From positions 1 through 64,000 of the forward strand of contig JAFUOI010000010.1 of the NCBI GenBank assembly GCA_017482005.1: DNA of 64,000 nt, in the 5' to 3' direction. Made by a program: the position numbers and the translations under genes. Numbering within the stretch: the first letter of the stretch is position 1; each line of letters begins with the position of its first letter. Below, piece by piece: positions 8,306-15,378 of the stretch. The notes under the pieces were generated by a model. That model did not search any database and was not told the DNA's origin. It saw only the letters and a list, made by a program, of their open reading frames with translations. The stretch is from Lachnospiraceae bacterium. GTDB taxonomy: Bacteria > Bacillota_A > Clostridia > Lachnospirales > Lachnospiraceae.

Positions 8306-9271
8306 CTATCTTAAAATCAGATAAGCAGTATATAAGATATAACTGATAACCATTGTGATACCCATGCTGCGACTGACTTTCTTTGTTTTTGCAATAGGGA
8401 TAAATGTAACGAGCGATATAATGATTAAGATTCCGATATCATACAAATAAGTATTACTTACATTCATCGGTAGTATCGTGGCAGATAGTCCTAATATAAG
8501 AAGAATGTTAAAAATATTAGAACCGATTACATTGCCTACAGCAATATCATTTTCCCCCTTTTTGGCAGCGATAATGGAAGTTACTAACTCAGGAAGGGAT
8601 GTCCCGAACGCGACAATGGTTAGTCCGATGAAAGCTTCACTCAGACCAAAAGCCCGGGCGATTTCTTTGGCACCGTCAACGGATAAGTCGCCTCCGATAA
8701 TAATTCCTGCCAATCCGACAAGGCATATAAAAATGCTTTTCCAAAGGGATGGGCTTTGTTTATCTTCTGTTTCTTCTGTTTCTTCTGTTTCTGAGCGTTG
8801 TTTCATTCCGGACTTTACTGTCGTGTACATAAAATAGATAAATGCAAGTAAAAGAGTAATACCGTCGATTCTTCCGATTGTCATAGATGAGCTTTGGAAA
8901 AGGAACATATCAAGTGAAAGCAGTCCTAATAGTACAGACACCAAAATACAGAGCGGAAAATCTTTCTTGATGATTCCTTTTTCGACGGCAATCGGAGTAA
9001 TCGCTGCGCTTGCACCTAATACCACAAGCGTATTAAAAATATTTGAGCCTACAACGTTGCCTATGGCAATATCGTTACTTCCCTTGAGCGCGGCGCTTAA
9101 ACTGACGGCTAATTCGGGAGCACTTGTACCGAAGGCTACGATGGTAAGTCCTATGACAAAGCTCGGAATGCGAAGTTTTGTTGCGATGGAAGCTGCGCCG
9201 TCAACAAAATAATCCGCACCTTTTACAAGAAGTAAAAAACCTATAATAAGAAAAATAATTGCTTTTAACAT
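8306..9271 (-). CDS. Calcium/sodium antiporter (CaCA family, YrbG-like)
   Basis: A 321-residue exchanger with about ten membrane segments. The two alpha repeats are clear: GTSAPELAVSLSAAL with GNVVGSNIFN in the first half and GTSLPELVTSIIAAK with GNVIGSNIFN in the second. These hold the acidic and asparagine residues that bind Ca2+ and Na+. The cytoplasmic linker contains SETEETEETEDK, encoded by a 9-bp repeat (TTCTTCTGT, about three copies near 8764-8795) that could vary by slippage. It lies 26 bp downstream of the unrecognised gene at 9298-10314 and probably shares its promoter and operator copy 3. Confidence 0.92.
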   Translation of the reverse strand: MLKAIIFLIIGFLLLVKGADYFVDGAASIATKLRIPSFVIGLTIVAFGTSAPELAVSLSAALKGSNDIAIGNVVGSNIFNTLVVLGASAAITPIAVEKGIIKKDFPLCILVSVLLGLLSLDMFLFQSSSMTIGRIDGITLLLAFIYFMYTTVKSGMKQRSETEETEETEDKQSPSLWKSIFICLVGLAGIIIGGDLSVDGAKEIARAFGLSEAFIGLTIVAFGTSLPELVTSIIAAKKGENDIAVGNVIGSNIFNILLILGLSATILPMNVSNTYLYDIGILIIISLVTFIPIAKTKKVSRSMGITMVISYILYTAYLILR

Positions 9272-9297
9272 AATGAAATTCGTCCTTTCCGGGTCTG

Positions 9298-10314
9298 TTA
9301 TATATTTTTTTTGGGTGTAACAGCACTTAGTATTTCAGAGAGTTTGCGATGAAAAAAGTTATAATTTTGCGGTGTTTGGTCATTGAACAAATAGCACTCT
9401 CCTTTTTTAGTAAAACCGATAGAGCAGGCGTCGTCAGAGATGATGCTGTCAATGAAAAGAGTGTCACCAATTAAATCGAAAGGTATGGTCCGATATTTTT
9501 GTTCCGTGCGGATTTGTAATATAAGCTGATAGAATGCGGAGCGTTGCTTGGCAGAATATCTTTCGATTCCTGTAAAAATAGTAAATAAGGAGTGCATATT
9601 TTCGGCATCACATAAAATATTATCTATATCCAAAGACGATATATTTGTAACCGACATAGGAACGGATATGGAATAGAGCATATTGCGTGAACGCAACAAT
9701 TCACATGTACTTTCTATGCCTTCCGAATAACGGACAATAAGCATAATATTAGGAATGTCATTTATATCATCCAGCAAAGCAGGAGATATTTCTTCCGGAA
9801 GGCAAAAAATCGGAAAAGCGCAGTCGGAGAAATGTTTTGCAAGGTCAAAAACAGGCCGAAGCTTACCACGAGAATGAATCATCCATGTATATATACCCAT
9901 TTGCATTCCCTGTTCAATCAATGAATGGTAGACGGTCTTATTTTGAGAGTATTCGCTTCCCTCTATTTCCAGGAAAACAGACCAGGGAACGTTGTATTGT
10001 TCCTTTGTTTCAGTTTCACGGATCTTTTGAGCACCGGCTGTGTAGCTGTTGTATCCGATGTTCATTCCGAAAGTGATAATACGTTTTTCATCTACATGAG
10101 TAACTAAGTCGGGAATTAATTTGTAGTAACAGCTCTGCTCGTTTTTTAACATGGTTTGGGCAGCTGTCAGAAAGTGCTCCTGAAATCTTCCGTTTGTAAA
10201 ATTAAGAGCCATATCGATGGCATTTCTTATGCTTCTTTCCGGATCGTCTTTTATCTGACGCAATATGTTTTTTATAGTTGTTTCAATTAAAATACCGGTC
10301 ATGTTTTTTTGCAT
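9298..10314 (-). CDS. Uncharacterised 338-residue protein, first gene of the exchanger operon
   Basis: I do not recognise this protein with confidence. It has no signal peptide or membrane segment. The N-terminal 60 residues are helical; the middle (from ITFGMNIGYNSY, about residue 80) has alternating strands and helices that look like an incomplete TIM barrel, with phrases such as LIEQGMQMGIYTWMIHSRG and PNIMLIVRYSEG. It recalls radical SAM barrel proteins but lacks any CxxxCxxC cluster motif. It is transcribed with the Ca2+ exchanger from a good promoter abutting operator copy 3, which suggests a role linked to cation or membrane homeostasis. Confidence 0.6.
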   Translation of the reverse strand: MQKNMTGILIETTIKNILRQIKDDPERSIRNAIDMALNFTNGRFQEHFLTAAQTMLKNEQSCYYKLIPDLVTHVDEKRIITFGMNIGYNSYTAGAQKIRETETKEQYNVPWSVFLEIEGSEYSQNKTVYHSLIEQGMQMGIYTWMIHSRGKLRPVFDLAKHFSDCAFPIFCLPEEISPALLDDINDIPNIMLIVRYSEGIESTCELLRSRNMLYSISVPMSVTNISSLDIDNILCDAENMHSLFTIFTGIERYSAKQRSAFYQLILQIRTEQKYRTIPFDLIGDTLFIDSIISDDACSIGFTKKGECYLFNDQTPQNYNFFHRKLSEILSAVTPKKNI

Positions 10315-10350
10315 ACGAAACCTCTTTACTAAAATTTCTCGCTAGGCTTA

Positions 10351-10379
10351 ATTATAGGCAGATGTCGATTTTTCTACAA
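10351..10379 (-). promoter_or_regulatory. Promoter of the 9298-10314 / exchanger operon
   Basis: On the minus strand TTGTAG (10379-10374) and TATAAT (10356-10351) are 17 bp apart. Operator copy 3 begins one base upstream of the -35 box. Confidence 0.75.
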
Positions 10380-10380
10380 A

Positions 10381-10413
10381 GGACAAACTTGTGTATTTGT
10401 CCCAAAAAGTAAC
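10381..10413. promoter_or_regulatory. Palindromic operator candidate, copy 3 (inverted)
   Basis: Read on the minus strand: GTTACTTTTTGGGACA (10413-10398), 12 bp, TGTCC (10385-10381). The first 16 bases are identical to copies 1 and 2. It abuts the -35 box of the minus-strand operon and lies about 110 bp upstream of the divergent gene at 10523, so it may serve both directions. Confidence 0.65.
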
Positions 10414-10522
10414 AATTATTTAGTGTGTCAAAAAAAGTATCATTCTAAATATTATGTCCAATGAAAAATAAGATTAGGTTTTCTATAATGAAACAAATAC
10501 CATCAGAAGGAGAAGGAAAACT

Positions 10523-10843
10523 ATGACTTATGAAGAACTTGTAGCAAATGTGAAGAAAGCTGTGAAAAAGGCAAAGGTCAGTAAAACGGTGGGACATGTG
10601 GCATTTCAGTTTAATGTGGAAGGGGAAGCGGAAGGGGCTTTTTATTTGGAGATTGCAGATGGAAAGATACATGTGGAACCGTATGAATACTATGACAGGA
10701 ATTTGTTGGTTGTAACATCGGCAGAGGTAATTATGCAGATGGCAGAGGGCAAAGTAAAACCTCGTGAGGCTTACGCACAGGAACTTCTCAAAGCGTACGG
10801 AGATGTGGAATTGTTAAGTGTGTTGCCGCTGGGATTAAAATAA
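10523..10843 (+). CDS. SCP2 sterol-binding-domain-like small protein
   Basis: A 106-residue soluble protein starting behind AGAAGGAGAAGG. Its layout (VGHVAFQFNVEGEAEGAFYLEIADGKI, then EVIMQMAEGKVKPREAYAQ) resembles a compact SCP-2 lipid-carrier domain, in which a hydrophobic tunnel binds lipids or acyl groups. The fold call rests on the pattern of strands and the typical MAEGKxxxxEAY helix, not on a catalytic motif. Cardiolipin synthase begins 15 bp downstream, so the two are likely co-transcribed; a lipid-related role is inferred. Confidence 0.6.
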   Translation: MTYEELVANVKKAVKKAKVSKTVGHVAFQFNVEGEAEGAFYLEIADGKIHVEPYEYYDRNLLVVTSAEVIMQMAEGKVKPREAYAQELLKAYGDVELLSVLPLGLK

Positions 10844-10858
10844 TTGAGGAAATGAAAA

Positions 10859-12379
10859 ATGATACGTAAATATCAAAACACAATATTTCGTATATTGGTG
10901 ATTGCTGCTTTAATTCTTTTACAGATGTATTTCATTATTATGCTGCCACGGTGGATGAAGATGAATTCACTTGTCGTTTACTTTTTGCTTGAGGCAGCAA
11001 GTATGATTTTAATGTTTTCACTTGTGGCAGACAACGCAAATTCGGCGTATCGGATTTTTTGGATGGGTGTTGTACTTCTGTTTCCGATTTCCGGACATGT
11101 TTTTTATGAACTGTGGGGAAAAGAAGGGGCGAAGAAGAAACAGCATGCAAAGATTCAGAAGGCAATTGATTATTATTGCGATAAAAAACAGCCGGATGAA
11201 GAGTTGCAGAAAAGAATACAATCTGAGTGTATAGAAAACGGAAAAATTTCGAGGTATCTCTGTAACAATTCTTATCCGGCCTATGAAAATACGGAAATGA
11301 AATATTACGAAGTAGGAGAGAAGGCTTTTTATCAGCTGGTTGGGGACATTAAAGGGGCAAAGAAATTTATCTTTTTCAGCTTTTTTACGATTGCAGACGG
11401 AAAGGTATGGGATACGATATGTAATCTGCTCGTAGAGAAAGCGGCCCAGGGAGTGGAAGTAAAGCTCATGTACGATGATGCGGGGTCTATTTTCCAACTT
11501 TCGGATAAAGAGATTAAAAGGTTAAAGCAGTCCGATATCGAAATACGGAAATTTAATGCAATAGAAAAAAATATGCGCAGACAATATTTTCAGTACCGCA
11601 ATCATCAAAAAATAGCAATTATCGACGGCAATATTTCATACACCGGCGGACTGAATTTAAGTGATCGGTATGCAAATATTGACTCGCCGTTCGGACATTG
11701 GAAGGACACAGCGATTCGCTTATGCGGAGAAGGGAGCTGGGGGATGACCCTGATGTTTCTCGGAATGTGGGACAAAGAAATGAAACTTACCGATATCGAA
11801 AAGTATCGTCCGGATATCTCGGTAAAAGGAAGGGGGATTTGTCAACCATATGCGGACGGCCCGGCAAACAATCCGGATAATCCGGCGAGAGATATGTATC
11901 ATTTACTTGCCAATACTGCAAGGGAAGAACTTTGTATTATGACGCCGTATCTTATATTGGATGATGAGACAACGGAATGTCTGTGTCTTGCAGCCAAAAG
12001 CGGAGTAAATGTCAGCATTATCACTCCGGGAATACCGGATAAAAAAAGGACGAAACTACTGACAGAGTGGAATTACGGACCATTACTGAAAGCAGGCGTA
12101 CATATTTATGAATATACTCCCGGATTTGTGCATGCGAAATTATGTATTAATGATACAAGCGGTTTTGTCGGAACGGTTAATATGGATTTCCGCAGTTTTT
12201 ATTTGCACTATGAATGCGGTGTCTGGTTTTGTGAATCGGATGTGAGGGATGCGGTATATCAGGATTTTAAAGAGACGTTAAAACATTGTAAGGAAATTAC
12301 GCTTGAACAGTGGGAGAGCCGCCCGTTTGGAGTGAAAGTTCGCCAGATGGTTCTTCAGTCATTTAAGAGTCAGTTTTAG
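10859..12379 (+). CDS. cls: Cardiolipin synthase (phospholipase D family)
   Basis: A 506-residue membrane enzyme of usual length. Two or three N-terminal hydrophobic segments (residues about 8-85) are followed by two PLD catalytic motifs: HQKIAIIDGNISYTGG with His near residue 248, and HAKLCINDTSGFVGTVNMD with His near 424. Together they form the HKD active site that condenses two phosphatidylglycerols into cardiolipin and glycerol. It is the second gene after the SCP2-like protein and ends in a strong terminator at 12411. Other PLD-type phosphatidyltransferases cannot be excluded, but domain order and length favour Cls. Confidence 0.92.
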   Translation: MIRKYQNTIFRILVIAALILLQMYFIIMLPRWMKMNSLVVYFLLEAASMILMFSLVADNANSAYRIFWMGVVLLFPISGHVFYELWGKEGAKKKQHAKIQKAIDYYCDKKQPDEELQKRIQSECIENGKISRYLCNNSYPAYENTEMKYYEVGEKAFYQLVGDIKGAKKFIFFSFFTIADGKVWDTICNLLVEKAAQGVEVKLMYDDAGSIFQLSDKEIKRLKQSDIEIRKFNAIEKNMRRQYFQYRNHQKIAIIDGNISYTGGLNLSDRYANIDSPFGHWKDTAIRLCGEGSWGMTLMFLGMWDKEMKLTDIEKYRPDISVKGRGICQPYADGPANNPDNPARDMYHLLANTAREELCIMTPYLILDDETTECLCLAAKSGVNVSIITPGIPDKKRTKLLTEWNYGPLLKAGVHIYEYTPGFVHAKLCINDTSGFVGTVNMDFRSFYLHYECGVWFCESDVRDAVYQDFKETLKHCKEITLEQWESRPFGVKVRQMVLQSFKSQF

Positions 12380-12410
12380 AAGGAGATAAGTCAAAAGTGA
12401 TATTTTAGTC

Positions 12411-12434
12411 GGCGGGCGAAAGCCCGCCTTTTTT
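12411..12434 (+). terminator. Intrinsic terminator of cls
   Basis: GGCGGGC/GCCCGCC stem with a GAAA loop and six T. The stem is identical to that at 509-526. An 11-bp direct repeat AGTCAAAAGTG lies on each side (12390 and 12457). Confidence 0.9.
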
Positions 12435-12550
12435 GAGGATAAGTGCAGTTTACGCAGTCAAAAGTGTCACTTATGCTATCTGTTATTGAAAGGCAAATAA
12501 TTCATTGATAAAATGAAAATGTAAATTTACAAAGCAAAGAGGACGGTCCT

Positions 12551-13000
12551 ATGAAATACAAAATAGAGCAGATAGAACAGGGTGATGATGAACTTATCCT
12601 GAGATATCAGAAAATGAATCAGGAAGTAGAGTATATTATGAATTTTATGAGTTTTCCGGAAAAGAAACTGGTTGGATTCAAAGAAAGCTCACAGATAGTA
12701 ATAGATATTAGACAAATTCTGTATATTGAAAGTGTTGACAGAAAAACGTTTGTATATTTGGAAAATGATATTGTACGGGTAGAATATACACTTGCACAGC
12801 TTGAAAAAATACTTAATTCGATCCGGTTTTTCAGGTGTAGTAAATCAATGATTATTAACATTGACAAGGTGAGTTTGTTGGATAGTTTGGCATCAAATCG
12901 CATTGATGCTACTATGTGCAACGGAGAGCATATCATCATTTCAAGAACATACGCTTCTGATTTCCGTAGAAGGTTGAAGAGGGAGGCTTTTGATGAGTAA
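12551..13000 (+). CDS. LytTR DNA-binding domain regulator
   Basis: A 149-residue protein. The C-terminal 100 residues are a LytTR domain: IRQILYIESVDRKTFVYL, then YTLAQLEKILNSIRFFRCSKSMIIN and the closing SRTYASDFRRRL helix. There is no receiver domain, so it is a stand-alone regulator of the type that is paired with a DUF3021 membrane protein. That partner begins 11 bases before this gene's stop (12990). Such pairs are thought to control neighbouring membrane genes; the four-TM protein at 13480 is the obvious candidate. Confidence 0.88.
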   Translation: MKYKIEQIEQGDDELILRYQKMNQEVEYIMNFMSFPEKKLVGFKESSQIVIDIRQILYIESVDRKTFVYLENDIVRVEYTLAQLEKILNSIRFFRCSKSMIINIDKVSLLDSLASNRIDATMCNGEHIIISRTYASDFRRRLKREAFDE

Positions 13001-13457
13001 GAAAATCAGATACTTTTTTGAATGTTATTTAAAAAGAAAAATCGGTGTGGAAATAAAATGCTGTTTGATGTTTTTTCTGATTCTATGTTTTTATTGTATT
13101 TACAGGTGGGTTGCAAATTTTACGCAGGCCGGTATCATTCATATGCTGGAAATGGTTCTTTTGGCATACTTAATTGGTTGGATTCAAAATTTGCTTCATT
13201 ATGATTTTGATGAGATAGATGTTTTAAAAATCAGGGAATGGCTGCTGGTAATTGTAAGTTCTATAGCATATGCAGTTGTCGGACATTTCGCAGGATGGTT
13301 TGATGGTAATGTAGGTGTAGGTATCGGATTTGGATTCTATATAGTATGCGCTTATTTGTGCTCGTATCTGATATATAAAATCAAAAGAACCATTGATGCA
13401 AAGCATTTGAATGAAGATTTGCATCAGTTTCAGAATAGGTTAAAAGAAGAAGTATAA
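12990..13457 (+). CDS. DUF3021 membrane protein, LytTR partner
   Basis: A 155-residue integral membrane protein with four predicted segments (about residues 23-45, 50-70, 85-105 and 108-130) and a charged C-terminal tail. The overlap with the LytTR gene and the segment layout match DUF3021 proteins, which accompany LytTR regulators and are believed to restrain them at the membrane. Function is inferred from that association. Confidence 0.75.
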   Translation: MMSKKIRYFFECYLKRKIGVEIKCCLMFFLILCFYCIYRWVANFTQAGIIHMLEMVLLAYLIGWIQNLLHYDFDEIDVLKIREWLLVIVSSIAYAVVGHFAGWFDGNVGVGIGFGFYIVCAYLCSYLIYKIKRTIDAKHLNEDLHQFQNRLKEEV

Positions 13458-13479
13458 TCGTTGAAAGGTGGATTATAAT

Positions 13480-14157
13480 ATGAAAACATACGAAAGTGGA
13501 AAAGTAAATCCTAAATTATTGTTGTGCGGAGCCTTTGGGCATCTGCTGTGTTGGCTTGGAGGTGATTTACTGTTGTATTTCCTGCCAAACGGACGATTGG
13601 ATGTAATGGGGCTGTTTGATTATGAGAAAACGGTTACTATGTTGCAGGGTGCATCGACTTTGCAGTTTACCGTTTCGGGTATATTTGGTGTGATTGCTAT
13701 GATGGTTATCATGCCCGGTTATTTTCAGGTCGCAAACATTCTAAAAACTGTATCAACGAAATCTGCACGTGTGGTGCAGGTTGGTACAGCACTCACATGC
13801 GTGGCAGGTGCGGTAATGCATTTTACATGCACCAGTATGTTATGGCATTTTGTAAAAGCAGGTGCAACAAAGCAGGCACATGATATTATGTTGTCTTATT
13901 TTTTTGAAACCTGCGTAACATCCGGAATGTGCAATATCGGCGTATTTATGGTATGCGTAACATTGTTCATTGCAGTTGCCAGAAAGAAAACATGTTTTCC
14001 TAAATGGGCCTGCCTGATTAATACGATTACTTTTACTATGGTGGCAGCAATTGTGTTTGCGGGAATGGGAGCAATGAATGTGGGTAGCAGTATGATGTTC
14101 TTCGGATTGTATTTTTTGACGAGAAAGTATAATAAGCAAATAGTGGAGGAAGAATAA
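13480..14157 (+). CDS. Multi-spanning membrane protein, probably DUF6796 type
   Basis: A 225-residue protein with six or so hydrophobic segments and no obvious catalytic motif. The ATG at 13480 is preferred over GTG at 13468 because AAAGGTGG lies 8 bases before it. The opening GHLLCWLGGDLLLYFLPNG and the closing GLYFLTRKYN are typical of a conserved family of unknown function in Clostridia. It follows the LytTR/DUF3021 pair by 22 bp and is probably their target or part of the same unit. A terminator follows at 14272. Confidence 0.65.
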   Translation: MKTYESGKVNPKLLLCGAFGHLLCWLGGDLLLYFLPNGRLDVMGLFDYEKTVTMLQGASTLQFTVSGIFGVIAMMVIMPGYFQVANILKTVSTKSARVVQVGTALTCVAGAVMHFTCTSMLWHFVKAGATKQAHDIMLSYFFETCVTSGMCNIGVFMVCVTLFIAVARKKTCFPKWACLINTITFTMVAAIVFAGMGAMNVGSSMMFFGLYFLTRKYNKQIVEEE

Positions 14158-14271
14158 GGTATCGTTGATGAATGACGGAAAAAAGAATTGATTAAGTATT
14201 TTGTTTTGCATATAATAACAATATAAATCATGTTTAATTTGGGCTGGTCGAAAGACCCGGGTCCACCATTT

Positions 14272-14295
14272 GGCGGGTAAGACACCCGCCTTTTT
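14272..14295 (+). terminator. Intrinsic terminator
   Basis: GGCGGGT (14272-14278), loop AAGAC, ACCCGCC (14284-14290) and five T. It is the third GGCGGG-type terminator in this region. A further small hairpin GGTC-GAAA-GACC precedes it. Confidence 0.8.
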
Positions 14296-14308
14296 ATGTG
14301 CATAAAAA

Positions 14309-14349
14309 AGAGTCTTGCGTAGTTCCGGAAAGGAACATCGTAAGACTCT
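14309..14349. terminator. Hairpin terminator behind the zeta-toxin gene
   Basis: AGAGTCTTGCG (14309-14319) pairs with CGTAAGACTCT (14339-14349), with an inner GTTCC/GGAAC stem. An A-run on the left gives a T-run on the minus strand, so it should end the leftward toxin operon. Confidence 0.75.
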
Positions 14350-14354
14350 ATAAA

Positions 14355-14906
14355 TTAAAGTAAACTCATGATTCTTTCTTCATCCCAAAATTGATTTGGG
14401 AAAATGGAAATCTGATCTTTATGCTTTCGAACAATACGAACCGGTTCCAGTGTATTGTCATAAATGTGGAGTATGTCACAAATTTCCATTAAGCGTTTAA
14501 TATTATCAAGAGATTTGTGATAACGGCTTATGATTTTCTCTTCGTCCACATCGTGTCCGCCTTGCGCAACTCTGGACGAAACACGCGAAATATTCATATA
14601 AGGATCTACGGTCAGAACGAAAATACCTTTGATAAAGTAGCCTTCCTTCTTCGCTTTTTCAAGTATATCTAATTTATAGTGAGAAGAGAGCACGGTTTCA
14701 AAAGTAAAATCCTGCTTATTTTCAATGGCTTTGTACCGCATTTTGTCAGCTATAAGAGCAGCTTCTTTGTTTGACATTGAAGTTGAAGCAACCATGTCAT
14801 CTGCATTCGTATAGGTTCCGACAATTTCGAAATACTTTGTGATTGTGCTTTTTCCTGAGCCGTTTGGACCGGCAAAAAAGAGCACCATAGGTTTTTTATC
14901 CGACAT
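14355..14906 (-). CDS. Zeta-toxin-family P-loop kinase
   Basis: A 183-residue P-loop protein. The Walker A motif is FAGPNGSGKST near residue 11; FETVLS, and SRVAQGGHDVDEEKIISRYHKS follow, giving the conserved arginines and Gly-Gly-His block of the zeta/UDP-N-acetylglucosamine kinase-like family. The start at 14906 is preferred to the longer frame because GGAG lies nine bases upstream. It overlaps the small gene at 14896-15129 by 11 bases. Zeta toxins phosphorylate UDP-GlcNAc and block wall synthesis; many chromosomal relatives are unproven as toxins. The pair sits just before the wall-synthesis cluster. Confidence 0.8.
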   Translation of the reverse strand: MSDKKPMVLFFAGPNGSGKSTITKYFEIVGTYTNADDMVASTSMSNKEAALIADKMRYKAIENKQDFTFETVLSSHYKLDILEKAKKEGYFIKGIFVLTVDPYMNISRVSSRVAQGGHDVDEEKIISRYHKSLDNIKRLMEICDILHIYDNTLEPVRIVRKHKDQISIFPNQFWDEERIMSLL

Positions 14907-15129
14907 AAATTTTTTCTCCGTCAGCGGTTTCAATATATGCACGTTTAGTCACAACATCATATTTGGCAATAGGTTTTTTGCAAACTTTTGCTTTATGGAT
15001 GGCAGCTTTTACGGCTTCTCTTGCTCGGTAATCCATTTCGGCGTCACTAGGGGAGATTGCAGCGGCTGCATTTTCCGGTGATACAACTGTTACAACGCGA
15101 TTGTCAGGTAATTTAATCGTTTTATTCAC
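14896..15129 (-). CDS. Small protein upstream of the zeta-like kinase, possible antitoxin
   Basis: A 77-residue protein ending in the ribosome site of the kinase gene (stop at 14896, kinase start at 14906). The N-terminus (KTIKLPDNRVVTVV) is strand-like; the middle (SPSDAEMDYRAREAVKAAI) is helical; the end (YDVVTKRAYIETADG) suggests a short hairpin. It is not an epsilon antitoxin or PezA, and no DNA-binding motif is obvious. The tight overlap and order (small gene first) are those of toxin-antitoxin pairs, but neutralisation is only inferred. Confidence 0.6.
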   Translation of the reverse strand: MNKTIKLPDNRVVTVVSPENAAAAISPSDAEMDYRAREAVKAAIHKAKVCKKPIAKYDVVTKRAYIETADGEKIYVG

Positions 15130-15292
15130 TTTTCATCCCTCCTGTATATTTATAACTATGCTTATATTATATGCCTTTTTTTGAAACAACGCAATTAAAC
15201 TTTGGAGATTTCAGTTTCCTTAAAATAAATCCGGAATTTACTTTTTGAGGCTTGCATGCTATATTAAGTAGTGGTTATTTGAGATTTTGAAG

Positions 15293-15315
15293 AAATTGGT
15301 ACGAAATTGGTACAT
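15293..15315. repeat. Right copy of the 23-bp direct repeat
   Basis: AAATTGGTACG AAATTGGTACA T, two mismatches from 413-435, again with two TTGGTAC units 11 bp apart. It lies in the 249-bp gap upstream of ychF, beyond the end of the zeta/antitoxin operon. Confidence 0.5.
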
Positions 15316-15378
15316 AACCAAATGCAAAAATGATAAAAGCCCGCAAAATCAAGGTTTTTTAAGGAGGAAATACAAAAA

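Noticed and set aside
12457..12467. AGTCAAAAGTG repeat as an operator
   Set aside because: Two copies flank the cls terminator at 12390 and 12457, but there is no dyad symmetry or promoter relation; probably chance in AT-rich DNA.
1..15315. Prophage or integrative element
   Set aside because: No integrase, transposase, relaxase or phage structural gene is present; only flanking repeats and composition hint at an island, which is reported as a weak finding.
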